A stretch of 46,790 nucleotides of DNA from a virus. A model generated the notes under the pieces. That model was not told where the DNA came from. It saw only the letters and a program-made list of their open reading frames with translations, and ran no database searches. The translations under genes were made by a program, and so were the position numbers. Where the stretch lies: IMG/VR virus record IMGVR_UViG_3300029268_000033, positions 1-46,790 of that record. One strand, 5' to 3'. Of the stretch, positions 15,042 through 24,509 are shown piece by piece; position 1 is the first letter of the stretch, and each line of letters opens with the position of its first letter.

Positions 15042-15071
15042 TTGACTTCTTGTTTTTAAAATTATTATATC
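15042..15071 (+). promoter_or_regulatory. Promoter candidate for gene 46 unit
   Basis: TTGACT (15042-15047), 18 bases, TATATC (15066-15071), 41 bases before the gene 46 ATG. It is a host sigma70-like promoter in the same format as the others listed here. Confidence 0.55.
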
Positions 15072-15111
15072 TTAGTTAAGTGTTTAAGCTATTTACTAAC
15101 TCTGGAGTTTT

Positions 15112-16860
15112 ATGTACGTTAATTTTAAAAAGCTTGTTTTTCAGAACATTTTATCATATGGGTCATGTCAGCAAGAGATTAGCTTTGATAATGGTTTAAA
15201 TTTAGTAACTGGAAAAAATGGGTCTGGAAAATCAGGATTCTTACTTGACGCTCTATCATTCTGTTTATTTGGAAAGCCCTATCGTAAAATTAAGATTAAT
15301 GAACTAATAAACCGCAAAAATAAAAAGCGTCTTTATACAGAGTGTGTTTTTGAAGCAAACAATCACTCTTATAGAATTATAAGAACGCTTCAACCAGCCA
15401 AATTAGATATATTTAAAGATGGTGTTGAGATTGAGCAGCTCTCATCAAAAGGATTGACACAAGATGAGATAGATAAGATAATTGGAGTAGATTATACTCT
15501 GTTTAAGCAGATAATTACACTATCTATTAACTATAACAAACCATTTTTAGCTCTATACGCTTTTGATAAACGAGCTATTGTTGAATCTATTTTTAATATC
15601 AAAATTTTCAGTGATATGTTAAAGATTCTTAAAAAAGAATCAGCTAACTTGAAAATGCAGTGTGATATTGATAGAAAAACTCTCGCAATTATGGAAAACA
15701 ACATTAAATCCATGAGAAAGAGAATGCGAGAATTATCAATAGCACTAAAAGATTTTGAGATTAATAAACAGACAGATATATCTAAAATTCAATCAAATAT
15801 AGATAAGCGATCAACAGAATTATCAACTCTTCAAAGCCTGTTAATTAATCTTCGAGAGCAGATCCACGAAATAGAACCTCTAAAACAACACACATCTATA
15901 CTTGAAAAAGCTCAGAAAAATGTTAGTGTTGAGCAATATAAAATCAAGCATCAAAAAGAGTTACAACAATTGTTGTTAACTAATACATTATGTCCGGCCT
16001 GTAACTCGCAGATAACTGATGAACATAGAGAGAAAGAGTTATATAAAATTACAACATCGATACTTCAAAGTGATAAAATTATTGATGTTAGTAAAAAAGA
16101 GATAACAACAAGTCAGATCAATATAGACTCTATAAACAAAAAAACAGCAGATAATGATAAAACAAAGTCAATAATAAATGAAACTGAAAGAAGAATAGAG
16201 TGGGTAAGTGAAGAATTGCAGGACCTGCAAAATCAGCTTAAAAGTACGTCTGAAAGAGCAATTGATTTCAATCTTGATTCTTTACAGCAAGAACTTGATG
16301 AAAAAGCTGATGAATATGCTAAATTATATGAAGTTTTTCAGAAAAACTTAGATAGTGTTCAAATAAATGATGTAGTTTTATGCATACTATCTGATAATGG
16401 TATTAAGTCTCATTTTTATAAAAAACTAATGCCTCTATTAAATTCAAAAATAAACCATTATTTGTCAAAATTTGAGTTACCAATTCAAATTGAACTGAAT
16501 GAATTGATGGAAGAAAAGATTGTAGGTTTAGATAACAGTTCCAATGAAATGTCATATTTTGCACATTCTGAGGGAGAGAAGAAACGTATAGATATGGCAA
16601 TACTTTTGAGTTTTATTTCAATGACTAAACTAATATCTAACTGGGAGTGCAACATATTAATATTTGATGAACTACTTGATAGTGCTATGGATGATGATGG
16701 TTTAGAAAGTGTTGTAAGTTGTTTAAAAGGAATAAAGAACGAAAATAAGAATCTGTGTGTGTATGTTATATCACATAGGTTAATAGATTATGATCAATTT
16801 AACAAACAAATATACGTTGAAAAACAGGGTGGTTTCTCAACAATTTCTTTTAAAAGTTGA
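15112..16860 (+). CDS. 46: Recombination nuclease subunit gp46 (Rad50/SbcC-like)
   Basis: A 582-residue SMC-type ATPase, slightly longer than T4 gp46 (560). Walker A is TGKNGSGKS (33-41); a long coiled coil (about 170-415) is split by a zinc hook CPAC (294-297); the signature is AHSEGEKKR (484-492) and Walker B is ILIFDE (515-520) with the D-loop LLDSAMDDDG. With gp47 it resects broken DNA ends for recombination-dependent replication and helps degrade host DNA. It is the first gene of the rightward block. Its partner gp47 lies two genes downstream with gp55 in between. Confidence 0.95.
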   Translation: MYVNFKKLVFQNILSYGSCQQEISFDNGLNLVTGKNGSGKSGFLLDALSFCLFGKPYRKIKINELINRKNKKRLYTECVFEANNHSYRIIRTLQPAKLDIFKDGVEIEQLSSKGLTQDEIDKIIGVDYTLFKQIITLSINYNKPFLALYAFDKRAIVESIFNIKIFSDMLKILKKESANLKMQCDIDRKTLAIMENNIKSMRKRMRELSIALKDFEINKQTDISKIQSNIDKRSTELSTLQSLLINLREQIHEIEPLKQHTSILEKAQKNVSVEQYKIKHQKELQQLLLTNTLCPACNSQITDEHREKELYKITTSILQSDKIIDVSKKEITTSQINIDSINKKTADNDKTKSIINETERRIEWVSEELQDLQNQLKSTSERAIDFNLDSLQQELDEKADEYAKLYEVFQKNLDSVQINDVVLCILSDNGIKSHFYKKLMPLLNSKINHYLSKFELPIQIELNELMEEKIVGLDNSSNEMSYFAHSEGEKKRIDMAILLSFISMTKLISNWECNILIFDELLDSAMDDDGLESVVSCLKGIKNENKNLCVYVISHRLIDYDQFNKQIYVEKQGGFSTISFKS

Positions 16861-16885
16861 TTAGTTTACAATTAAAGTGTATATT
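16857..16885 (+). promoter_or_regulatory. Promoter candidate for gene 55
   Basis: TTGATT (16857-16862), 17 bases, TATATT (16880-16885), overlapping the gene 46 stop codon and ending 19 bases before the gene 55 ATG. It matches the recurrent phage promoter format. Confidence 0.5.
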
Positions 16886-16903
16886 TAATAATGGAGGTTT
16901 AAA

Positions 16904-17323
16904 ATGGATCAGAACAAAAAACACTATGTTAATAATAAGAGTCTTAGAGACCTGCTAATTGACTATAAGACTACAAAGTCGAAAGCTACATTTAATAAAA
17001 TAGGTCATATGTTTTTACTTATAGCACAAAATTATTGTAATAAACCTAATTTTATTAACTATACTCAAGACCGAAAAGAAGAAATGATTAGTGATGCATG
17101 CTTTGTTATGGTATCTAACATTGATGATTTTGATGTTGAACGTAGTAATGCATTTGCATACTTTACTCGTGTTGTTCATAATTGCTTTCTACAGTATATT
17201 AAAAAATATAAGAAGCAAAGACAAACTTTTATATCTTTAGATTTAATTGAATCATCACCAGATTTTTTGATTACAAATGAAGATAATATGAACAAGTATG
17301 AGAAGAATAATCACATAAATTGA
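16904..17323 (+). CDS. 55: Late sigma factor gp55
   Basis: A 139-residue protein, shorter than T4 gp55 (185). It keeps the diagnostic features: YVNNKSLRDLLIDYK (8-22), INYTQDRKEEMISDACFVM (about 50-70), the ERSNAFAYFTRVVHNCFLQYIKK region corresponding to sigma region 2, and a C-terminal SSPDFLITNEDN similar to the SLDFLYEANDE clamp-binding tail of T4 gp55. It directs RNA polymerase to TATAAATA late promoters together with gp33 and the gp45 clamp; both partners are present in the window. GGAGG precedes the ATG. Confidence 0.9.
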   Translation: MDQNKKHYVNNKSLRDLLIDYKTTKSKATFNKIGHMFLLIAQNYCNKPNFINYTQDRKEEMISDACFVMVSNIDDFDVERSNAFAYFTRVVHNCFLQYIKKYKKQRQTFISLDLIESSPDFLITNEDNMNKYEKNNHIN

Positions 17324-17351
17324 TAATTGTTTTATTAAAGGAAGTTTTATA

Positions 17352-18407
17352 GTGGAAATTGCACTCATATCAGACCTTCACTTTGGACACAAGAAGAACT
17401 CAGATCCATTTTTAGAAAATCATATTGATTATATTAAAAATGAATTTGTACCTTATCTTAAAAAAAATAATATTAGCACTATTATGATTTTAGGAGATCT
17501 GTTTGATAACAGGAGTTCTATTAACGTTAAAGTAAAGAATGCTGTTTATGATCTATTCGATCAATATTTACATGAATTTAAAATATTCATGATAGTTGGA
17601 AATCACGATACATATTTTCATAATTCTATCAACACTCATTCATTAAAATTCTTTAAAAAGTTTTCTAATATAACAGTTGTTGATGATATTGATCGAATAT
17701 ATCTTGATAATCGATATATTCTTATGGTACCATGGCAAACAAATTATGATGAGTTCGCTGAAAGAGTAGCCCGAAAAAACTTTCATTGTGATGTTTGTTT
17801 GGGACATTTTGATATATCTGGTTTCAAATTAAATAAAACGAGGTTGAGTGAAGAAGGATTGAGCAGTGATCTTTTCTTCAATAATTATACACTAACATTT
17901 TCAGGACACTTCCATACTCGTAGCAAGTCTATGAGAGGTACATTTTCAATTATTTATATTGGATCTCCTTATCATTTAACTCGACATGATACTGGTGAAG
18001 AAAGAGGTTTCTGTGTACTTGATTTGGAAACTTTGAAATATAAATTTGTAAACTCTAAAAACACAATAAAGTTCATTAAAATTGAGTATCCAAATACAAT
18101 AAATGAAAAGATTATACATAATAACATAATTGATATTCATGTTAAAGTAGATGAGCAATATAGTGAAGAGCAACTACAAAAATATATTAGAACCATTGAA
18201 GAATACAATCCTTTATTTTCTCCAAATATTGTTGTAGAGAATAGTAACATAAACCCATTAATTAATTCTGATGTTAAAAACTTTGGGTCCGCTATTACAA
18301 TGATTAAAGAATATGTTGATGGTCTGGATATTCCAAATAAAGATAAAGTGTACTTCACAATTGAAAAAATATACAATAGTGCTAAAAATTCTGAAACAGA
18401 TATTTAA
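17352..18407 (+). CDS. 47: Recombination nuclease subunit gp47 (Mre11/SbcD-like)
   Basis: A 351-residue calcineurin-type metallophosphoesterase, matching T4 gp47 (339). Metal-binding motifs are visible: SDLHFGH (7-13), LGDLFDNRS (46-54), VGNHDTY (77-83), LGHFD (near 145) and SGHFHTR (near 179). It cleaves DNA ends in complex with gp46. The start is a GTG at 17352, giving MEIALISDLHFGH, with AAAGGAAG upstream; no ATG is available before the first motif. The gene is separated from gp46 by the gp55 gene. Confidence 0.95.
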   Translation: MEIALISDLHFGHKKNSDPFLENHIDYIKNEFVPYLKKNNISTIMILGDLFDNRSSINVKVKNAVYDLFDQYLHEFKIFMIVGNHDTYFHNSINTHSLKFFKKFSNITVVDDIDRIYLDNRYILMVPWQTNYDEFAERVARKNFHCDVCLGHFDISGFKLNKTRLSEEGLSSDLFFNNYTLTFSGHFHTRSKSMRGTFSIIYIGSPYHLTRHDTGEERGFCVLDLETLKYKFVNSKNTIKFIKIEYPNTINEKIIHNNIIDIHVKVDEQYSEEQLQKYIRTIEEYNPLFSPNIVVENSNINPLINSDVKNFGSAITMIKEYVDGLDIPNKDKVYFTIEKIYNSAKNSETDI

Positions 18408-18416
18408 GGAGCTTAT

Positions 18417-19607
18417 ATGGTAACAATACCCACAAGTAATAAAGATGATTTTATGAGACAGCTTAATAGTCCAAATACAAATTTGCCTGTTAATATGCAA
18501 TTTGAACAGCAAGTGAATAAAATAGTTAAAAATATTGTTATTTCATATGTATCAGATTCAGCAGGTTGTGGACATATTAGAAATGTATTTCCATTCACTT
18601 ATTTAAATGCTGTTTTTGCACGTGATGGAAATTTAATTCCAATGATAGCTCCATTCTATCTATATCAACATGATATTTTGCTACGTACAAGATCAATTTT
18701 CTTTCAACGACAAATGTCTCCTCAACAGATTCCTCAGATACAACAGTATAAGAATCTTCAGAAGAACTATCAGTATAAAATGGTGTATGATATTGATGAC
18801 TTTATTTGGAAAGGTCCTAATGAAGGTGAATGTTTACCTGAATATAATTTTGCATCCACTCAGATTGGAGAAGATGTTCGAAAATCATCTATTGAAATTA
18901 TGAATATGATGGATACTGTATGTGTTAGTACTCAATTTTTAAAAGACTATTTATCTACACATGGAGTAAATAAACCAATTGAGGTTGTTCATAATACTGT
19001 TCCTAAATCTTTTTGGGGAACTGTTAAAAGAGGTCCTATTAAAGAAAAAATTAAGAAGCCTCGAGTAGTTTATACAGGATCTCCAACTCACTATTGTAAT
19101 CAGAGAAAAATGGTTGGAGATTGGGATAATGCTTGGAGAGAATGGGTTATTAAGAACGTAAAAGATAATAAAATTGAATTTATGTGTATGGGTGGATTAC
19201 CTTTCTTCTTTGAAGAAATTAAAAATAAAATACATGTTGTTAAGTGGGTCAATAGTTATCAATATCATCTACCTGTTATAAAGTTTAGACCTGATTTTGG
19301 TATAGCTCCTCTTGTTAGAAATTATTTTAACTATAGCAAGAGTTCAATTAAGTATCAAGAGTATTGTGCAGCAGGTTGTGTTGGAATAGGTACAGTGTTT
19401 ACAAATGACATGCCATCTCCATACGATATTAATATTGTCAAAGCACCTGACACAATAACAGTTGATCAAATTAATCAAATAATTAGCGAATACTCAGAAC
19501 CAGTTAAATTTAATGATACTATAACTAAACAGTTTAAGCAAATTGAAGATAATAACTGGTGGCTTGAATCTCAAGGATTCATTAACAGACTTGCAAGTTT
19601 ACTATAA
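18417..19607 (+). CDS. GT4-like glycosyltransferase
   Basis: A 396-residue protein with GT-B features. An N-terminal domain holds VYDIDDFIWKG (about 122-132) and CVSTQFLKDYL (about 162-172); the C-terminal half has RVVYTGSPTHY (about 217-227), FRPDFGIAPLVRNYFNYSKSSIKYQEY (in pieces about 290-316) and AAGCVGIGT, the donor-binding region of GT4 enzymes. Such proteins occur in T4-like phages and might modify DNA, virion proteins or host surface sugars. The acceptor is unknown. AAGGAG-type site precedes the ATG, nine bases after the gp47 stop. With the GT2-like protein at 42290 it makes two glycosyltransferases. Confidence 0.8.
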   Translation: MVTIPTSNKDDFMRQLNSPNTNLPVNMQFEQQVNKIVKNIVISYVSDSAGCGHIRNVFPFTYLNAVFARDGNLIPMIAPFYLYQHDILLRTRSIFFQRQMSPQQIPQIQQYKNLQKNYQYKMVYDIDDFIWKGPNEGECLPEYNFASTQIGEDVRKSSIEIMNMMDTVCVSTQFLKDYLSTHGVNKPIEVVHNTVPKSFWGTVKRGPIKEKIKKPRVVYTGSPTHYCNQRKMVGDWDNAWREWVIKNVKDNKIEFMCMGGLPFFFEEIKNKIHVVKWVNSYQYHLPVIKFRPDFGIAPLVRNYFNYSKSSIKYQEYCAAGCVGIGTVFTNDMPSPYDINIVKAPDTITVDQINQIISEYSEPVKFNDTITKQFKQIEDNNWWLESQGFINRLASLL

Positions 19608-19618
19608 AGGAGAATATA

Positions 19619-20506
19619 ATGAATACAAGTAAAAAGATTCTTAGCATAAGTCACTATGATATGGATGGTCAAGGATGCGCTATAGTTTTAGCTAATGTCT
19701 TTAAAAACATTAAATTCATTACAGCAACATTTACTAATATTGATGGTATCATAAAAAATACTGATTTTAGTGAGTATGATTTAGTTTTTATGACTGATGT
19801 GTATCCAAAAGATATAGAGTTATTAGATGATATACCTAACCTAATACTTTTGGATCACCATGAAACAAATAAATCTCATGAACCATCTAATAACAGATAT
19901 GTTATAACTGATATTTGTGGTGCTATGATCACCAAAAATTATATTGAAAGTAAACTTAATGTAGATTTGAGTCATCTCAATAGTTTAATTTATTTGATTA
20001 ATGATTATGATATGTGGATTCATAATAATAAAAAAAGCAAAATGTTGAATGAGTTATACTATTGGTATAGAGGTGATAAATTTAGAGAGCGTTTTATGTC
20101 AGGTAATACTCGTCTTTTGCCCAATGAAATTGATTATATCAAAAAACAAAAGAAGAAATTCTTAGAAACATATAATGAATTAGAAGTGTTTGATTTTGAT
20201 AAAATAAATGGATGCTTTTTCATATTTGACTTCAATTTCGTTAATGATTTGTGTGAAAAGCTTCTCAAAGAAGAAAAATATGATGTTGTTTTCTGTCAAA
20301 ATCCAAGAACAGGTAACATTAGCGTACGGACCAATATTAGACCTGATATTAATTTAGGAGAGACTTTTACAGAATTAGAGCTGGGTGGAGGTCACTGTAG
20401 TTCAGCGGGACTTCGAGGTATAGATAATTCATTTGACTCACTAAAATCGGTGTTAAAAGTAGTTGAATATGAATTATTAAAGAAATATCCACAAATAAAG
20501 CGTTGA
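19619..20506 (+). CDS. DHH/DHHA1 phosphoesterase
   Basis: A 295-residue protein with DHH-family motifs in order: SHYDMDGQG (motif I, about 11-19), VFMTDV (II), LLDHHET (III, about 78-84), NDYDMW (IV) and, at the C-terminus, GGGHCSSAGLR of the DHHA1 domain (about 261-271). Members include RecJ, nanoRNases of the NrnA type and cyclic dinucleotide or pApA phosphodiesterases. The size suits NrnA/GdpP-type stand-alone enzymes rather than RecJ. Recycling of short oligonucleotides for phage DNA synthesis or clearing of signalling nucleotides are both possible. AAAGGAGA precedes the ATG. Confidence 0.85.
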   Translation: MNTSKKILSISHYDMDGQGCAIVLANVFKNIKFITATFTNIDGIIKNTDFSEYDLVFMTDVYPKDIELLDDIPNLILLDHHETNKSHEPSNNRYVITDICGAMITKNYIESKLNVDLSHLNSLIYLINDYDMWIHNNKKSKMLNELYYWYRGDKFRERFMSGNTRLLPNEIDYIKKQKKKFLETYNELEVFDFDKINGCFFIFDFNFVNDLCEKLLKEEKYDVVFCQNPRTGNISVRTNIRPDINLGETFTELELGGGHCSSAGLRGIDNSFDSLKSVLKVVEYELLKKYPQIKR

Positions 20507-20532
20507 TTTTTAATATCATAAAATATTATATT
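20503..20532 (+). promoter_or_regulatory. Promoter candidate for DNA polymerase gene
   Basis: TTGATT (20503-20508), 18 bases, TATATT (20527-20532), beginning inside the stop of the DHH gene and 35 bases before the likely polymerase ATG. It matches the recurrent format. Confidence 0.55.
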
Positions 20533-20567
20533 TTAAAGAAATAACATTCTTGCAAAGAAAGACTACT

Positions 20568-23147
20568 ATGATTGATGATTGTGAAGTAATGTTTAATAGA
20601 ATTTATTATGATGCACGAACAAGCACTATACATCTATGGGAAACCATAGATGGATCAAGAGGATATAGTAAGTATCCATTTCAGCACACTTTCTATGTTG
20701 AAGATTCAACGGGGGAATCTGATTTAAGGGATATTTATGGAAATTCTATGACTAAACGAACAGCTTCAAGAAAAGCTGAAATGCAATCGTTTGTTGAGAG
20801 TGGTTTAAGATGTTGTGAAACAGATATTCCTCCAGAAATTAAATTTTTGCATGAGCGATATGAAAAAGTTAAGTTAATTAAGAACATGAGCTTTTTCAAC
20901 ATATGTTATCTTGATATTGAAATTGAATCTGGATCTGAGTTTCCAAAACCAGATGAGGTTAAATATCCTATCAATTTAATAACTATGAAATTTTCTAAAT
21001 CTGGAAACATTTATACTTTTGGGAACAGAGAATACACAGGCAATAGTAAAGAAGTGAAGACTTACTACTATATTCCTGATGAAGTAGCTATGTTAACAAA
21101 GTTCATCGAGATTTTCCGCAAAGAAAAAGCTGATTGTATTACTGGATGGAATTCTCACACATTTGATATTCCATATATTATTAATAGATGTAATAAATTA
21201 CACATTACAAAATCATTGTCTCCTTTAAATATTGTAACTTCTAATAAATATGGTGAGTATAAAATAGCTGGTATAGCTGATTTAGACTATATAAAACTGT
21301 ATAGAGATAGATTCACATTCGATACAAAAGATAGTTATTCACTACAAGCTATTGGTACAGAAGAGTTAAAAGAAGGTAAATTAGATTATGAGGGTGAGCT
21401 TTATGATCTATATAAAACTGACTGGAATGGTTTCGTAGAGTATAATATTCAAGATGTATTGTTAGTGGAGAAATTAGAAGCTAAGAAGAAATTTATCGAG
21501 TTGACGCTTGATGTATGTTTTCAGGCACTAATTCCATTTGATAAAATATTTTCAACTATAGCAATGCATGAAGGGTATATTTTAGGATTTTTACATAAAT
21601 CTAATTTGGTTATGCCAGATAGAAAAGATGAAGATGAGCAAGAATATCCTGGTGCATATGTTGAGGCTCATAGTGGATTATACAAATATGTTATAAGTTT
21701 TGATGTTGAAAGTTTATATCCATCTATTATTATGAGGGATAATATTGGTCCAGAAACTCTAAGACTTAGTCCTACTAACACTGATGGACTAATTCAAACT
21801 CCTTTATCAGAATATAAAGAGTGGGATACTAAAAATGGTAAGATTACCATTGGTGGTATATATTATGATAGAAGTAAAATAAGTGTTTTGTCACAAGTAG
21901 TGAGACAAATTATTGCAGAACGTAAAATGTTTAAAAAGAAAAAACTGATATGTGAGCAAAGAGACACTAATACAGTTATAACTAATAAAAATGATTTAAA
22001 GATTCTCGAGGAAATAAATTTAGAAAACGGAAATGCTAAGTTTTATGATTCTCAACAACACATTCGAAAAATCATGATTAACTCACTGTATGGTGCACTT
22101 GGTAATAGATTCTTTCATTTTTATAACACTAATAATGCAGCTAATATTACGCTAAGTGGTCAGCATCTTATTAAGTATTTGAGTGAGTGTTTCAATGATT
22201 ATTTTACGAATTATTTTTGGTTGAATAAGAGATATTTTCCTATTAAAGATGAGAAAAATAAACTAACAAACAATGTTGTAGTGTTAATTGACACTGATTC
22301 AAACTATATAACATTACAAGAAATTATTCAAAAATTAAATATCAAATTTAAAGACAATAATGATTTTATTGTATGGGCTAATGAATTTATTAAAGATGTA
22401 ATTGATCCATTTGTATCAGATATTCTTCAAATATATGCTGATCAATATGGTGTCGAGCAGGTTATCAATTTTAAACGAGAAAAAATAATTTCAAATATGT
22501 TTATAGTTGGTAAAAAACACTATGCAACAGAAGTTTTAGATAATGAGGGAGTTACATATTTAGAACCAAAAATAAAAATAACTGGTATTGAAACAGTTAA
22601 AACAAGTACTCCTAAATTCATTAGAAAACGGTTGACAGAAGTGTTGAAAATGATTTTACATTGTCCTAAAGATGAAGTTTTAGCTGAGTTGAAAAAAATC
22701 AAAAATGATTTCAAACAATCAGATGTTGAAGACATAGCTAAACCTATAAGAATAACAGATTATGATAAATATGCAAAACCTGTTGACTATTATATTAAAA
22801 ATGGGATATCTTTTAAAAAAGGAGCAACAAAGCAAGCTAAAGCGTCCATAATATATAACTTTTTGATCAAAAAAATGTCTCTTAAACTCATGCCTATTGG
22901 TAATCAAACTAAACTGAAATATATAACCGTAAACACAAATAATTTGTGGAGAGTTGAAACGGTTGGGTTTATTGGAAAGTATCCAAAAGAGTTTAAAGAA
23001 CTATTTAAAGTTAGTTATGAGGATCATTGGCAATCAGTAGCTCAAAATTTATTAGATGGATGGTTTGAGGCTTTGGGTTGGGGTAAAGCTAATTTGAATG
23101 AAAACACGTTTAAGAAATTTTTCACAAAAACAAAGAAGGAGATTTAA
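20568..23147 (+). CDS. 43: Family B DNA polymerase gp43
   Basis: A replicative polymerase of about 859 residues (T4 gp43 is 898). The 3'-5' exonuclease is intact: LDIE (D116/E118), NSHTFDIPY and YNIQD. Polymerase motifs are FDVESLYPS (motif A, Asp379), KIMINSLYG (motif B) and IDTDS (motif C, Asp575/Asp577). The C-terminus, ENTFKKFFTKTKKEI, looks like a sliding-clamp binding tail. The start is uncertain: ATG 20568 or in-frame TTG 20550, neither with a strong ribosome binding site, perhaps meaning translational control, as T4 gp43 is autoregulated. Next comes groES, three bases away. Confidence 0.95.
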   Translation: MIDDCEVMFNRIYYDARTSTIHLWETIDGSRGYSKYPFQHTFYVEDSTGESDLRDIYGNSMTKRTASRKAEMQSFVESGLRCCETDIPPEIKFLHERYEKVKLIKNMSFFNICYLDIEIESGSEFPKPDEVKYPINLITMKFSKSGNIYTFGNREYTGNSKEVKTYYYIPDEVAMLTKFIEIFRKEKADCITGWNSHTFDIPYIINRCNKLHITKSLSPLNIVTSNKYGEYKIAGIADLDYIKLYRDRFTFDTKDSYSLQAIGTEELKEGKLDYEGELYDLYKTDWNGFVEYNIQDVLLVEKLEAKKKFIELTLDVCFQALIPFDKIFSTIAMHEGYILGFLHKSNLVMPDRKDEDEQEYPGAYVEAHSGLYKYVISFDVESLYPSIIMRDNIGPETLRLSPTNTDGLIQTPLSEYKEWDTKNGKITIGGIYYDRSKISVLSQVVRQIIAERKMFKKKKLICEQRDTNTVITNKNDLKILEEINLENGNAKFYDSQQHIRKIMINSLYGALGNRFFHFYNTNNAANITLSGQHLIKYLSECFNDYFTNYFWLNKRYFPIKDEKNKLTNNVVVLIDTDSNYITLQEIIQKLNIKFKDNNDFIVWANEFIKDVIDPFVSDILQIYADQYGVEQVINFKREKIISNMFIVGKKHYATEVLDNEGVTYLEPKIKITGIETVKTSTPKFIRKRLTEVLKMILHCPKDEVLAELKKIKNDFKQSDVEDIAKPIRITDYDKYAKPVDYYIKNGISFKKGATKQAKASIIYNFLIKKMSLKLMPIGNQTKLKYITVNTNNLWRVETVGFIGKYPKEFKELFKVSYEDHWQSVAQNLLDGWFEALGWGKANLNENTFKKFFTKTKKEI

Positions 23148-23148
23148 T

Positions 23149-23463
23149 ATGAGTTTCAATTATAAGCCAACATACGACAAGATTGTTGTCAAGCAGGTTG
23201 ATGAAGTAGAAGAGGTCACAAAATCAGGACTTATTATTCCTGAGATGGCAAAGAAGCAGAATTTTAGAACAGGTGTTGTTGTAGCTGCAGGACCTGGATA
23301 TATTGATCATGGTAATGTTGTTGCACCTCAGTCAAAAACTGGCGATACTGTTATATATAGTGGTTTAGGAACATATCCTATTAAGATTGATGGTGTACAG
23401 TATTTAATTATGCCAGATAAAGAGATTCTTGCAATTGTTAAGGAGGAAGTAGTTAATGGCTAA
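23149..23463 (+). CDS. groES: GroES-like co-chaperonin
   Basis: A 104-residue Cpn10. The start ATG 23149 has AAGGAG. It shows KPTYDKIVVKQVD, a mobile-loop region VEEVTKSGLIIPEMAKK (about 20-36), VVAAGPGY, KTGDTVIYSGLGTY and the C-terminal YLIMPDKEILAIV. T4 uses the unrelated-looking gp31 to help host GroEL fold the major capsid protein gp23; here a bacterial-style GroES probably does this. The gene overlaps uvsX by eight bases. Confidence 0.93.
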   Translation: MSFNYKPTYDKIVVKQVDEVEEVTKSGLIIPEMAKKQNFRTGVVVAAGPGYIDHGNVVAPQSKTGDTVIYSGLGTYPIKIDGVQYLIMPDKEILAIVKEEVVNG

Positions 23464-24508
23464 ACCAGTTAAACCTACCATATCAATGGTAGATAAATTG
23501 TTACAGAACTCAGGATCAAAATTTTCGAGTATTTTACCTAAGTCTCCTTTTTTCTCAGACTCAATTGAGTTAGTTGATACAGACATTCCTATGTTGAATG
23601 TAGCACTTTCTGGAAAGGTTGATGGAGGTTTGACTGGTGGAGTTACTATGATTGCAGGAGAATCAAAGCGTTTTAAAACGCTTTTCGGACTTCTTATGAT
23701 GGCAGCTTATCTAAAGAAGTATCCTACAGCAGCAGCAATTATATATGATACTGAGTTTGGAACACAGAAAAACTATTTTGATATGGTAGACCTTGATATA
23801 AACAGGGTTGTACACATTCCAATCAACTGTGTTGAGAATATGAAGCATGAAGTTATTACTCAACTTGATGCCCTAACAAAAATGAAAGAGGATGGAGAAG
23901 ATGTCAAGGTTTTTATGCTTGTTGACTCTATTGGTAATATGGCATCAAGAAAAGAAATAAATGATGCTCTTGAAGAAAGTGAAAAAGCTGACATGACTCG
24001 TGCAAAACAGCTTAAATCATTCTTTCGAATCATTACTTCAACTGTTAAAATGTTGAATATTCCATTTGTGTGCATTAACCATGTTTATAAGTCTCAAGGA
24101 TCTTTTATTCCTGTTGATATTGTTGGTGGTGGTCAAGGAGGAATTCTTGCAAGTGATAATATTTGGATTATCAGTAGATCACAAGATAAAGAATCTCAAG
24201 AACTTGTAGGTTATAACTTCACAATTGGTGTAGAGAAATCTCGATTTGTGAAAGAGAAATCAAAGATTCCAATAACTGTTCATTTTGAAGATGGTATTCA
24301 TAAGTATTCTGGTTTAGCTGAACTTGCTGTTGAATATGGTATCATTGAAGAAACTAAAATCGGTAAATCTTCAGCATACAAATGGAATGATATTGAGATC
24401 AAGGATAAAGATATAGACACTGATGAAGCTTTTTGGAATGCTATTTTTGAGAACACTAATATTAAAGAACTAATTCAACAGCAGTTTGAATTAGCAGGGA
24501 AGAAGTAA
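23456..24508 (+). CDS. uvsX: UvsX recombinase (RecA-like)
   Basis: A 350-residue RecA-family strand-exchange protein. The atypical Walker A AGESKRFKT (67-75) parallels GPSKSFKS in T4 UvsX. Walker B is VFMLVDSIGN (about 151-160), and VCINHVYKSQG with VGGGQGGILASDNIW gives the L2-type region. It forms filaments with UvsY help on ssDNA coated by gp32 and initiates recombination-dependent replication. It is the second gene of a groES-uvsX-41-33-59-32 run, with spacing of one base to gene 41. Confidence 0.95.
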   Translation: MAKPVKPTISMVDKLLQNSGSKFSSILPKSPFFSDSIELVDTDIPMLNVALSGKVDGGLTGGVTMIAGESKRFKTLFGLLMMAAYLKKYPTAAAIIYDTEFGTQKNYFDMVDLDINRVVHIPINCVENMKHEVITQLDALTKMKEDGEDVKVFMLVDSIGNMASRKEINDALEESEKADMTRAKQLKSFFRIITSTVKMLNIPFVCINHVYKSQGSFIPVDIVGGGQGGILASDNIWIISRSQDKESQELVGYNFTIGVEKSRFVKEKSKIPITVHFEDGIHKYSGLAELAVEYGIIEETKIGKSSAYKWNDIEIKDKDIDTDEAFWNAIFENTNIKELIQQQFELAGKK

Positions 24509-24509
24509 T

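Noticed and set aside
22784-22813. TTGACT followed by an AT-rich -10-like sequence inside the polymerase gene
   Set aside because: It lies deep in coding sequence, spacing and -10 do not match the recurrent TATATT format, and no gene starts nearby.
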